Assembly: GCA_963803155.1 (NCBI GenBank)
Contig: CAWDMN010000105.1
Coordinates: 28,764-92,763 of the forward strand
DNA from: CAWDMN01 sp963803155
GTDB taxonomy: Bacteria; Acidobacteriota; Terriglobia; Versatilivoradales; Versatilivoraceae
Direction of reading: 5' to 3'
Length of the DNA stretch: 64,000 nucleotides
Positions within the stretch are counted from its first letter, which is position 1; each line of letters begins with the position of its first letter. Positions 32,908 through 41,184 of this stretch are shown here, piece by piece. The position numbers and the translations under genes were made by a program. The notes below the pieces were generated by a model that was not told the DNA's origin, did not search any database, and saw nothing but the letters and a program-made list of their open reading frames with translations.

Positions 32908-33654
32908 CTATTGCCATCCCCTTTTAGGGGGTGGGGTGAGCTTAAGAATGCCAAACGCTCCGGCCACGTGGAAGTCCGGCTGAGGTGTGCGAGCGTCTAC
33001 CCAGGTGATCCAATCTGGTGTTTCGGGCCGGTCGGGAGAGAAATCGGCGCGGAAGAGACCTGCCTTCCAACGCTCGTTGGGATGAAGAAAAAAGCCCAAT
33101 TGCTCCAAAGCTTCCCGCGATAATGCCGCTTCTACTTGATATCCTCCGGGCCTAAATTTCACTGCGTGTTGCCACCGTGTGGGAGACCAGGAGTCGTCGA
33201 ACTTTCGATAGAAACGGGCGGAGTAGTCATGCACGGCATCCCGCGCGGAAATCTCGATACAATAGTAGGGATCTGCCTCACGGCCTGACCAGAGGAACAG
33301 TTCAACCCGGTCCTGAGGATCTACATCGCGTTCGCTGACGGAAGGTGGTGACGACACGATGTGGTCATCGTCACATTCGAATGCAAATATGAACTGTTCA
33401 TGATTCCAAAAAAGCCATGCTTGAGTCCGCGCCGGTTTGCGTTTAGGTTCACCCGCAATAACGAATTCAGAAACCAGTGCGGGTTGCCGATAGCAGGCTT
33501 CATCAAGTTCTCCATCCACTTTGATGGGCGAGGTGAGAAAGGGAACAGAGATTAGAACATGGCTGGGTGGAACCATCTGTTGAGGCTGGCATCGGCTAAG
33601 CGCCAAGAAGGTCATTATTATGACAAGGAGGAAACCGCAGAGGGTAGAATTCAT
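32908..33654 (-). CDS. Exported CBM9-like carbohydrate-binding protein
   Basis: The 248-residue protein has an N-terminal hydrophobic leader (CGFLLVIIMTFLALSRCQ). The rest matches the layout of the CBM9/DOMON-like sugar-binding fold: IKVDGELDEACYRQP at the start, then AWLFWNHEQFIFAFECDDDHI, DRVELFLW, YYCIEISARDAVHDY and the closing GFFLHPNERWKAGLFRADF. Such proteins often occur as single domains in Acidobacteriota and Bacteroidota and are thought to bind glycans at the cell surface. It converges on ffh, 18 bp apart. No catalytic residues are visible. Confidence 0.75.
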   Translation of the reverse strand: MNSTLCGFLLVIIMTFLALSRCQPQQMVPPSHVLISVPFLTSPIKVDGELDEACYRQPALVSEFVIAGEPKRKPARTQAWLFWNHEQFIFAFECDDDHIVSSPPSVSERDVDPQDRVELFLWSGREADPYYCIEISARDAVHDYSARFYRKFDDSWSPTRWQHAVKFRPGGYQVEAALSREALEQLGFFLHPNERWKAGLFRADFSPDRPETPDWITWVDARTPQPDFHVAGAFGILKLTPPPKRGWQ

Positions 33655-33756
33655 GGGCTCATTAGGTCATACCGCTCAAGCGGTGTCGTATGAGAATGTA
33701 CGATCCGGATTCTGAAGACGCCATTTTGACTGGACTTTGTTGTTATAAGAGGGGGG

Positions 33757-35211
33757 CTATTCCATCTGAATCGTCAGATAAGAAAATTTCCCTTCCCTCT
33801 CAATCTGAAGCACCGCAGGTTTAGGAGGCTTGATAGCATCCAGCGCATCATCCAGATCCTTCAGGCTGCTGATGGCCAAACCGTTCACGGCGTGAATGAC
33901 ATCCCCAGCCATCAAGTCGTTCTCCCACTCATCGGAGCTGACCATCCGGCCCACCACCATGACTCCCGAAGCTAAGCGAAGATCAGAAACTAGCTCCAAC
34001 ACTTTGGCATCGACCTCCAGGACTATGACCCCCAATTTTTTGATCAGATTATCTTCGGGATCCGCCATGTCTTGGAGGCGGTCGACTTCCCGCTTTTGTT
34101 CAATTACCGGCACCTCGAAGGACAATTTCCCCGTTCCCCGCAACACTTCCAGGTTAATCTTTTCTCCGGGATTGATCATAAAAAGATTGATGCCAAAGAT
34201 GGGAAGGCTGTCGATATGTTTCCCATTCATGCTTAAAATAATGTCTTGAATCTTCAAGCCCACCTGCTCTCCAGGAGAGTTAGGGAGCACGTCCGCTATG
34301 ATTACTCCCCAGTCTCGGGAGAGACTCAGCCCGGCGGACATGGCTGGAGTAATGGCCTGCACTTTTATTCCCATGATTCCCCGGTGCAAATGCCCATATT
34401 GACGCAATTGAGGATAGGCAAACTGGAGAATGGCGCTGGGAATGGCAAATCCCAATCCCTCATTTCCACCAGACTGAGTCAGAATGAAAGTGTTGATTCC
34501 GATCAATTCACCATTGACGTTGACCAGCGGACCGCCGCTGTTCCCCGGATTAATGGGAGCATCGGTCTGGATGAAAACCAATGGACTATCGGGATCGAGT
34601 TGCCGGGCGACCGCGCTCACCACCCCCATCGTGACGGTATTGCGCAGTCCGCTGGGGCTGCCGAAAGCGAAGACCAATTCCCCCTGTTGAACCTTTCCGT
34701 AATCGCCAATAGTCAGGGCCGACAATCCCTGGGCATTCACTTTGAGCAGCGCCAAGTCGAGTTCAGGGGATATCCCCGCCACCTTGGCGTCCAAAGTCCG
34801 ACCGCTAGATGCCAGCTGTTGCAATTCCGTATTGGTGGTTATTGCTGAATTGGACAATATCACTTGTACCTTGCGGGAACCGATGACAACATGAGCATTG
34901 GTCAAAATGAAGCCATCCGAGCTGATGATGGCTCCGGAACCAAGCCCTCTTTGCTTTCCCATGACTACTCCGGTTTGGCCCCGGCTGGATTCTTCAAGGG
35001 GACGAAATCCGCTCACTGCGATTTGTACTACGCTGGGGGACACACGCTTTACCAGGCTTTCAATGGAATTGTTGAGCTGCACCAGAGATGTCATGGACTG
35101 CTTGTCGGCGGCTGTCGATGAAGAAGAAGGAGTATCCAGGGGAAAAAAGGTGTAACAAGGGAGTAATAAGAAAATGGGAAGTGCCTTTGTCATGACGGCG
35201 ATTATTTTCAT
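33757..35211 (-). CDS. HtrA/DegP-type serine protease (S1C) with two PDZ domains
   Basis: This exported or membrane-anchored 484-residue protease has an N-terminal hydrophobic leader followed by a trypsin-like domain. The triad is His107 (TNAHVV), Asp152 (LDLALLKV) and Ser225 (GNSGGPL), all intact. Two PDZ domains follow, around residues 275-370 (GIMGIKVQAITPAM, PGEQVGLKIQDIILSMNG) and 385-480. HtrA proteases degrade or refold damaged envelope proteins and are often induced by envelope stress. It is divergent from the beta-propeller gene, with a 497-bp gap. The protein is a DegP-like member, but DegP, DegQ and DegS cannot be told apart here. Confidence 0.92.
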   Translation of the reverse strand: MKIIAVMTKALPIFLLLPCYTFFPLDTPSSSSTAADKQSMTSLVQLNNSIESLVKRVSPSVVQIAVSGFRPLEESSRGQTGVVMGKQRGLGSGAIISSDGFILTNAHVVIGSRKVQVILSNSAITTNTELQQLASSGRTLDAKVAGISPELDLALLKVNAQGLSALTIGDYGKVQQGELVFAFGSPSGLRNTVTMGVVSAVARQLDPDSPLVFIQTDAPINPGNSGGPLVNVNGELIGINTFILTQSGGNEGLGFAIPSAILQFAYPQLRQYGHLHRGIMGIKVQAITPAMSAGLSLSRDWGVIIADVLPNSPGEQVGLKIQDIILSMNGKHIDSLPIFGINLFMINPGEKINLEVLRGTGKLSFEVPVIEQKREVDRLQDMADPEDNLIKKLGVIVLEVDAKVLELVSDLRLASGVMVVGRMVSSDEWENDLMAGDVIHAVNGLAISSLKDLDDALDAIKPPKPAVLQIEREGKFSYLTIQME

Positions 35212-35708
35212 TGTTGCCTCCCAAGGTGATTTTCCCGGATCATGTGGATGGTGAATCGCTCCAGCTCATGGTATCGTTTTGCCATGAGAAGGTCAATTCG
35301 AGTTGAATTTTGCAGAATCCGGGGGGATAAAATTTCCCCCTGAAGCCGCAAAGGGCTTATACGTTGGATGCAATCCTGTAGTCGTCGCGAGGTGCATCCA
35401 TCCAGGGATCCAGCATTCCGTTTGCGTCACAATACTCGAACCGGCTAGGTGCGCGGCAGAGGCATCCTTCAATTCTTGCTTTATTTCTTCTGCTGATTCA
35501 CCCGCATCGAAAAACCGGTAGAATCATGGAGGAACTTAGGCAACCGGCTTTGCGTTTAAAACATCTATGGAGTTTTGTCCCAAACCATGGGGTTATATTG
35601 GCGGGGCCAAAAAAATGCGATAGATCAAAAGCGCCGTCTGGTCCAATATGCGGCAGACCCAATGGTTCTCAAGAATTCCATTTATTATCTCTGGTTAAGG
35701 AGTTTTTC
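35212..35708. other. Divergent intergenic region
   Basis: This region separates the htrA-like gene (minus) from the beta-propeller gene (plus) and must contain both promoters. No RNA gene or convincing small gene is seen. A frame upstream of and continuous with the beta-propeller gene (from 35526) shows no signal or domain and is regarded as untranslated leader. Confidence 0.4.
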
Positions 35709-36911
35709 ATGAAGCGATTTTATTTTTTGTTGGGAGTGGGTTGGATTTTTATTTTCACCCTCATGGTTCAAGTTGCGATCTCTGAAACTCGCAGTGAATA
35801 TGCGGGCTTTTTGGCGGATCCACAACATAGTGGAGTCTTCCCTTCGTCAGGCCCCAAAGGCGTCAAGGTGGATTTCTCCCCGAGCCCTGTATTAAAAGTA
35901 AAATGGAGTTTCAAGACTCGAGGCAAGATTCGCTCCTCCGCCGCGGTAACGGGAGATGCCGTTTTTATCGGCAGCGAAGATGGGAACTTTTATTCGCTGG
36001 ACAAGGCCACGGGGGCTTTGCGCTGGAAATTCTCCACGGATGGGGATATTTCTTCTTCGCCGGGATTATGGGACGGGACGGTGTTTTTCGTCGGAGAAGA
36101 TGGCACTCTTTACGCGCTGGAGGCCAAGTCTGGACGGAAAAAATGGGACTTCAAAACAGGGAAGACCCTTCCTTACGCCATATCCGAATCCTATCCCGCA
36201 ACTTGGGATTATTATGTTTCTTCCCCCACTATTGTCGCCAGTAGACTCTTCTTTGGCGCTGGGGATGGCTTCTTGTATGCCATCGATGCAGCTAAGGGGA
36301 CACTGCTGTGGAAATTCAAAACGGAAGGGCGAGTGCGAACTACTCCAGCTGTTATCGATAACACCGTCTATTTTGGCAGTTATGATTGTCACCTTTATGC
36401 CGTCAATGCCGAAACTGGCGAATTGCGCTGGAAGTTCAAGACTAGTGGGAATCAATATTTCAAGGGAGAAATCCAATTCTCTCCAAGCGTGGGAGGCGGG
36501 CTGGTTTGTTTTGGGGCGCGAGACGGCTTTGTGTATGCACTCGACGCTCAAACAGGGGAAAAGAAATGGACCGCCGATCATAAGGGATCCTGGGCAACTT
36601 CCTGTGTGATTAACCAAGGTGTTGTTTATGCCTGCAGTTCCGATGGCCAGTTCATTCAAGCATTAGATGCCGCGAATGGCCAGGAAAAATGGAGGTTTGC
36701 GCCGGGTGGCCGGGTATTTTCAGCCCCAGCCATAGCGGGCAACTTGGTGTTCTTTGGCGTACAAAATTCTTTTGTGATGGGAGTGGACCTTAAAGAGGGA
36801 AAACCACAACTCGGCTCTGGAGGAAATGGAGAGATGAACTCCTCTCCGGTCATTGCTGACGGAGTCCTTTATATTGGCTGCGACGATAGTGTCTTCTATG
36901 CTTTTGAGTAG
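35709..36911 (+). CDS. Exported PQQ-type beta-propeller repeat protein
   Basis: About 400 residues. The start ATG at 35709 follows TAAGGAG and begins a signal peptide (KRFYFLLGVGWIFIFTLMVQVAISE). The mature part consists of seven or so repeats of the type VYFGSYDCHLYAVNAETGELRWKFKTSG, i.e. PQQ/Pyrrolo-quinoline-like WD-type blades with the AxxGxxxW docking core. Proteins of this kind include BamB and PQQ-dependent dehydrogenases; no catalytic signature of the latter (no Trp-docking disulfide or heme CxxCH) is seen, so it is more likely a structural or scaffold propeller outside the cytoplasm. Confidence 0.82.
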   Translation: MKRFYFLLGVGWIFIFTLMVQVAISETRSEYAGFLADPQHSGVFPSSGPKGVKVDFSPSPVLKVKWSFKTRGKIRSSAAVTGDAVFIGSEDGNFYSLDKATGALRWKFSTDGDISSSPGLWDGTVFFVGEDGTLYALEAKSGRKKWDFKTGKTLPYAISESYPATWDYYVSSPTIVASRLFFGAGDGFLYAIDAAKGTLLWKFKTEGRVRTTPAVIDNTVYFGSYDCHLYAVNAETGELRWKFKTSGNQYFKGEIQFSPSVGGGLVCFGARDGFVYALDAQTGEKKWTADHKGSWATSCVINQGVVYACSSDGQFIQALDAANGQEKWRFAPGGRVFSAPAIAGNLVFFGVQNSFVMGVDLKEGKPQLGSGGNGEMNSSPVIADGVLYIGCDDSVFYAFE

Positions 36912-37321
36912 TAGAGGACGCTTGGCTGAGCCAGAACCAGGAAGAATTCATTACGAAAGGCCTGAAAAAAACGAAGACAAATAATTTTCTGGAATGAAAA
37001 AGCTCGTCCCCGGTGTTATTCGCGGCAAAGTAAAAAGTTGACGATGGTCATCGTCAGCCTGAAACCCTCCAGGGATAATGCGCCCCAATGAGTCATCATA
37101 ATCCTCCTTGCTTATGGCCACGGGGAAAATAAAACCCAGGGAACCGAATCGATAGTCATTAGGCGGCAGGATTTCTCGTTCTTTCGCTTATTCTTTGGTT
37201 TTATTGTAACCATTCAGAGGGAGAAACTGAACCCTTCGGGTTCTCCCCCTGGACAATTGCGTTTTATTTGTGACCCGCCACTGGGGCGCCGTCGTCTTGG
37301 CATGGACTCTGGCAAACCTCT
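36912..37321. other. Intergenic stretch with repeat copy and small frame
   Basis: The stretch contains a perfect 8-bp inverted repeat (TGACGATG 37039-37046 with CATCGTCA 37049-37056) and a partial copy of the TAACCRTTCA repeat family at 37207-37252. A minus-strand frame of 27 codons at 37016-37099 has a strong AAGGAGG ribosome site, and could be a small peptide gene; there is no family resemblance. The minus-strand URO-D-like gene ends at 37322. Confidence 0.4.
37207..37252 (+). repeat. TAACCRTTCA-head repeat, partial copy
   Basis: The segment begins TAACCATTCAGAGGGAG and continues ACTGAACCCTTCGGGTTC, closely matching the head of the elements at 58800-58880 and 58974-59055 (TAACCGTTCA, G-run, ACTGAACCC-GGGTTC hairpin). 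Only the head with its GAACCC/GGGTTC hairpin is present; the CAGCCATTAGCCG tail is missing. Confidence 0.6.
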
Positions 37322-38275
37322 TTACCACACCGCTTTCTGCGCTGTTTCCGTCACCAATTGAAGAGCCGAACCAGAAATGTCATCCGGGACGGAGCATCCA
37401 GGGGAGAGAATGAGCCGTTGCGCTGGCATTCTCTGACAAGCGCTGCTGACTTCTTTCTTTATGGCTGACAGATTGGCTTTGGCAACACCGATCTCGTCGA
37501 TTCCTCCCATCAAAATCCCTTTGAATCTAGCCGCAATTTTTTCCATGCCAATGCCAGTCTCACGGATCGAATAATTCACAATCGGAACGGGATAATTTAA
37601 CAACTCATCCCAGTGCGGATGGCTGCCGTGAATATGCAAAACATTAAATTTTGCACGCCCGGCGGTCGACTTGAGTACCCGCAAATCAGATTCTCTCACG
37701 ATTTTTCGGTATTCTTCCACGCTCGTCACTTCTTCATCCGCTGCGGTGACCGCCAGGAAAACCCCAGCGGCGCCGGCTTTTAGTGCTAGTTTGGCGTGGT
37801 TGGACAAAGAATCGGCAATTTTGAGCAATGCTTCTTCGAGCGCCAAGTGGTTTTCCTTGAGGAGCCGGAGAACAAACTCCTTGCTTGAAATTTTCTCGGC
37901 TACTCTCCAAGGTTGAAAAATGGTTTCAATAAAATAAGCTTCATGATTCAACTCCCGATTGATGATTTGTAGAGCTTTGATCTGCTCCGGATATGGGTTT
38001 TCCAAAATCTTCAGTTCGGACCATTCTTTTAGGGACTCTATTTTTTGGCCCGGCCTGGGCGTCGGGTACGGGTAATCGCTCATGACTTTAAGCAGATCGA
38101 GGTCATTTTTCCGGTAAAAATCCAGCGTAGCTTGAGCATGTTTTTCGGCGGGAGATTTTTCCAGCCTGAAATGGCGCCAAAAGGTGAATGGAGGACGATC
38201 TGGTTTAGCTTTGGCGAGTAGAGCCTCCATTCGTTGCCTTTTTGGGGATAAAGTTTCTTTCAGTTTTGATTTCAT
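37322..38275 (-). CDS. URO-D-like protein (uroporphyrinogen decarboxylase superfamily)
   Basis: The 317-residue product is started at the ATG at 38275, six bases after GGAG; an in-frame TTG at 38314 would overlap an inverted repeat. It resembles the uroporphyrinogen decarboxylase superfamily TIM barrel, which also includes methylcobalamin:CoM methyltransferases. Features are FTFWRHFRLEKSPAEKHAQATLDFYRKNDLDLLKVMSDYPYPTP at the N-terminus and NVLHIHGSHPHWDELL, ILMGGIDE and LILSPGCSVPDDIS later. The HIH residues and the C-terminal SPGCSVP Cys, as in corrinoid methyltransferases where a Cys helps bind zinc, suggest a methyltransferase- or demethylase-like role rather than heme synthesis. Substrate unknown. 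Confidence 0.75.
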   Translation of the reverse strand: MKSKLKETLSPKRQRMEALLAKAKPDRPPFTFWRHFRLEKSPAEKHAQATLDFYRKNDLDLLKVMSDYPYPTPRPGQKIESLKEWSELKILENPYPEQIKALQIINRELNHEAYFIETIFQPWRVAEKISSKEFVLRLLKENHLALEEALLKIADSLSNHAKLALKAGAAGVFLAVTAADEEVTSVEEYRKIVRESDLRVLKSTAGRAKFNVLHIHGSHPHWDELLNYPVPIVNYSIRETGIGMEKIAARFKGILMGGIDEIGVAKANLSAIKKEVSSACQRMPAQRLILSPGCSVPDDISGSALQLVTETAQKAVW

Positions 38276-38305
38276 TTGCGACTCCGCGGTAAAGAATAAT
38301 TTCGT

Positions 38306-38329
38306 TTTGTCCAATTCGCTTTGGACAAA
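38306..38329. promoter_or_regulatory. Operator-like palindrome upstream of the URO-D-like gene
   Basis: TTTGTCCAA (38306-38314) and TTGGACAAA (38321-38329) are exact inverted copies with a 6-bp spacer, located about 30-50 bp before the start codon at 38275 and next to a TATAAT-like box (38332-38337 region). This is the size and place of a repressor operator (LacI, GntR or similar). No regulator gene is adjacent. Confidence 0.45.
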
Positions 38330-39030
38330 TTATATAATTTCACAACTTGGTTCTTTATGCCAGGGAGAGCATGGATTGGCCGATATATCAAAAGATTTCA
38401 AACCTGATTTAATAAGAGAAGAAAATCAGAAGGATAAAGAAATGATGAAAATCTTGGCAGGAGCCCAAATGAGGGGTTCTTAAAAGTTGATTCTGCGGGA
38501 ATCAAATTCCCAATTTTCTATGCTTGTTTGTCTATCCTCAGATTCAATCCCTAATCCCAAATCCAATTCTGAGGAATTGCAGTCTGCGATTTCATCGGAG
38601 GAAATGGTTGTCAAAATATAATCCAAATAACTATTGGCATCGCAGGCCCCCTCGCTCGCGGCTGTCATTATTTTAATAATGCCGCTTTCTCTTTCCAGAT
38701 TTAGGGATGGCCCTTTATGATCCGGATTGCATTTTCGTGATGCTCCCATTTTGCCCCCTGGAAGTTCCAGGATAATTCACTTGGGGAAGATGATCATTTT
38801 TATCGCCAGTCCGGAAATAAAATAACAACTCCTTTAATCTAAGTGACTTTTGGTAAGGACTGGCTTTTGTGGAGCACGAGCTGGTGGCGTCGAATTGTCC
38901 AAAATCCGGACAGTTTTTCATATGAAAGGATCGCTCAAGGAATTTGAATATTTTGAAGTTAATCCGGGAATCTTCGATGATAGAATGGGGCTGGCGCAAC
39001 AATTTACTTTAGGGACTAGTGGGGGATACT
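38330..39030. other. Intergenic stretch with one doubtful small gene
   Basis: This stretch separates the URO-D-like gene from the divergent oxidoreductase. Apart from the doubtful 89-codon frame at 38480-38749, nothing recognisable was found. The promoters for both neighbours must lie here. Confidence 0.35.
38480..38749 (-). CDS. Doubtful small hypothetical protein
   Basis: An 89-codon frame on the minus strand has an AGGGGG sequence seven bases before its ATG. The product has no signal peptide, membrane segment or recognised motif and is acidic (SSDEIADCNSSELDLGLG). I cannot decide between a real small gene and chance. It is not part of any obvious operon. Confidence 0.25.
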   Translation of the reverse strand: MGASRKCNPDHKGPSLNLERESGIIKIMTAASEGACDANSYLDYILTTISSDEIADCNSSELDLGLGIESEDRQTSIENWEFDSRRINF

Positions 39031-40014
39031 ATGCCCAACTTAGCAATCATCGGTTTCGAACATGTCCATGCCGCTCATTATCTCGCCTCACTCAAGCAGA
39101 TCCCGGAAGTAAAGCTTTATGTGGCTGAAAAAGAGGCTCACCGCCTGGCTCCTTTCCAATCTCAGTTGGAGGGTATCCCGGTTTTTGCGGATTTCCGGAA
39201 GCTTCTCGACGAAATCCGCCTGGATGGCGCGATTATCTGCACACACAATGCTGGCCATCGGGACGTAGTGGTGCAATGCGTTCGTTCCCGTGTTCATGTT
39301 TTATGCGAGAAGCCCATTGCCACTTCGCTTGAAGATGCCCGTCAAATGCTGGCGCTTAGCGAGGCACACCGAGTGATTTTGGGAATATGTTTTCCCGTGC
39401 GGCAAAGTCCTGTCTTAGCGCAAGCGCGGGAAGTGATCCAGCAGGGGGGACTTGGAAAAATCCGGGCGGTAAAAGCCACCAACCATGGCACCATGCCAGG
39501 TGATTGGTTTGCGGATCCAGTCCGGTCTGGAGGAGGCGCCATCATTGACCATACAGTTCATGCGGTTGACGCATTGCGGTGGCTTTTCGAAGCTGAATTT
39601 ACGCGCGTATTCGCCTCCTCGGCAACCCGGATGCATGACATCCCAGTAGAGGATTGTGGCTTGCTGTCATTGGAAATGAACAATGGCGTCTTCGCCACTC
39701 TTGACACCAGCTGGTCTAGGCCCAGCAAATCCTTCCCGCTCTGGGGAGATGTCACCTTGCGGATTGTCGGCGAAAAAGGGATCTTGGATTTGGACATGTT
39801 TCCTTGGACGCTGAATTATTACTCTGAAGAAGCTGGAAAGCATCTGGCTCAAGCTTGCGATGGCAACTTGAATGGAAAGATGCTTCTCAATTTCCTAAGC
39901 GCAATCCAAGGGGAAATGGAAGTATCCGCCACGGGGCGGGATGGCTTAAGAGCCTTGGAAGTGGTGGTGGCTGCCTACCGTTCAGTTTCGAGCGGTCGAC
40001 CCGAGTATATTTAA
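39031..40014 (+). CDS. Gfo/Idh/MocA family oxidoreductase
   Basis: This cytoplasmic protein of 327 residues is started at the ATG at 39031, six bases after GGGGGA. It has the family's Rossmann domain, but the glycine loop is unusual: LAIIGFEHVHAAHYLASL, where GxGxxG would be expected. The DGAIICTHNAGHRDVVVQCV segment and HVLCEKPIATSLEDARQML (EKP motif) are typical, and the C-terminal domain has GGGAIIDHTVHAVDALRWL. The reaction is probably NAD-dependent oxidation of a sugar or inositol derivative. It is first in a plus-strand set with a second oxidoreductase and an isomerase. Confidence 0.87.
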   Translation: MPNLAIIGFEHVHAAHYLASLKQIPEVKLYVAEKEAHRLAPFQSQLEGIPVFADFRKLLDEIRLDGAIICTHNAGHRDVVVQCVRSRVHVLCEKPIATSLEDARQMLALSEAHRVILGICFPVRQSPVLAQAREVIQQGGLGKIRAVKATNHGTMPGDWFADPVRSGGGAIIDHTVHAVDALRWLFEAEFTRVFASSATRMHDIPVEDCGLLSLEMNNGVFATLDTSWSRPSKSFPLWGDVTLRIVGEKGILDLDMFPWTLNYYSEEAGKHLAQACDGNLNGKMLLNFLSAIQGEMEVSATGRDGLRALEVVVAAYRSVSSGRPEYI

Positions 40015-40042
40015 ATCAGGCTCCTCTTGCTTGCCTGTGCCG

Positions 40043-40120
40043 AAAAAGTCGACGACTTTGAATCAAGTTTTGGAACGGGATTCTGTAAGTCTCCAGAGTC
40101 CGAGACGAAGTCTCGCAAGT
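40043..40120 (+). repeat. KSTTL coding-like repeat, copy A
   Basis: This roughly 80-bp segment is about 80 percent identical by eye to the reverse complement of 42253-42332. In one frame both read KSTTL(N/S)QVLE then SVS and RSLAS, and most differences are third-base or conservative. The copy lies in the 149-bp gap between two oxidoreductase genes. It is a repeat or the remnant of a former gene; no complete gene is present. Confidence 0.6.
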
Positions 40121-40163
40121 ATTGCCTTTCTCGAATTTCACCCAATATCCGCCAGGAGGAAAA

Positions 40164-41171
40164 ATGTCGAAAATGGGCGTAGCCATTATGGGCGCCGGGA
40201 ATATGGGCCGATGTCTCGGCAAGGCGCTGTGTAAGATTCCCGAGGTGGAAATCCGTTATGTTTGCGACTCCCGGATTGAGGCCGCGGAATCCTTGGCGCC
40301 TTTGTTCAACAGCCGACCGGTGGGCTCTCCTGATGAATTGTATCGACAGCTGGATTTTGACGCAGTGGTCATTTGCCTTCCGACTTTTACTAGGCTTGAT
40401 TCGTTGCGTCAAGCAGTGGCCGCCGGTAAGCATATTTTTTGTGAAAAACCTCTGGCTTTGAACTCTGCGATGGCTGCCGCAATCCAAGACCTCCTGAGAG
40501 GATATACCAAGACAGTCATGGTGGGGCAGGTTCTGCGTTTTTTCTGGGAATATAGCAACCTTCGGAAAATGGTGTTGGAAGGGCGGATCGGCCAGTCTGG
40601 TACCATACGCCTATCGCGATGTGTGGGATATCCGGGCCATGGATCTTGGTACGCGGAAGAGGCCCGGAGCGGTGGACTGATCCTCGATTTGTTGATTCAT
40701 GATCTGGATTTCCTCTTGTGGACTTTTGGCGAGGTCAGACAAGTGTTTGCGCAGACCGTGAAGAGTCAAGGAGAGGCGAATATCGATTACGCGCTGTTGC
40801 ATCTCCAAATGAAGTCAGGGGCTTTGGCACATTTGGAGGGGAGCTGGGCCCATCCAGTGGGAAGTTTCAGACAAACCGTGGAATTGGCGGGAAGCGGTGG
40901 AATCTTGAGTTACGACAGTGCGACGGCCAAGAGCTTTGATCTGCAATCGACCCTTGAGAAGGATGAAGTGGCCGAGTCTCGCATATCTCTCCCCGAAAGT
41001 GACCCGGAACACGATCCTTATTTTTTGGAATTAAAACATTTTACTGCATGCTTGCGCGGGGAGGTGCCGGTTCAAATTCCCTGGCAGGAAGCTTTGAAGG
41101 CCTGTGAGGTGGCCTTCTGCGCCATGGAGTCCGCTAAAAAAGGAATTCCCATCCAGATGAATATGGGATGA
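40164..41171 (+). CDS. Gfo/Idh/MocA family oxidoreductase
   Basis: This 335-residue protein starts at the ATG at 40164, four bases after AGGAGG; codons upstream in frame belong to the intergenic repeat. The Rossmann loop is canonical (VAIMGAGNMGRCLGKAL), followed by VVICLPTFTRLDSLRQAV and HIFCEKPLALNSAMA (EKP lysine). The C-terminal domain includes RSGGLILDLLIHDLDFLLW. It is only about 30 percent identical by eye to its upstream neighbour, so the two are likely successive enzymes, not a recent duplication. It is followed by the isomerase gene after 13 bp, so both are cotranscribed. Substrate not known. Confidence 0.9.
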   Translation: MSKMGVAIMGAGNMGRCLGKALCKIPEVEIRYVCDSRIEAAESLAPLFNSRPVGSPDELYRQLDFDAVVICLPTFTRLDSLRQAVAAGKHIFCEKPLALNSAMAAAIQDLLRGYTKTVMVGQVLRFFWEYSNLRKMVLEGRIGQSGTIRLSRCVGYPGHGSWYAEEARSGGLILDLLIHDLDFLLWTFGEVRQVFAQTVKSQGEANIDYALLHLQMKSGALAHLEGSWAHPVGSFRQTVELAGSGGILSYDSATAKSFDLQSTLEKDEVAESRISLPESDPEHDPYFLELKHFTACLRGEVPVQIPWQEALKACEVAFCAMESAKKGIPIQMNMG

Positions 41172-41184
41172 TGAAAGGAGATTT

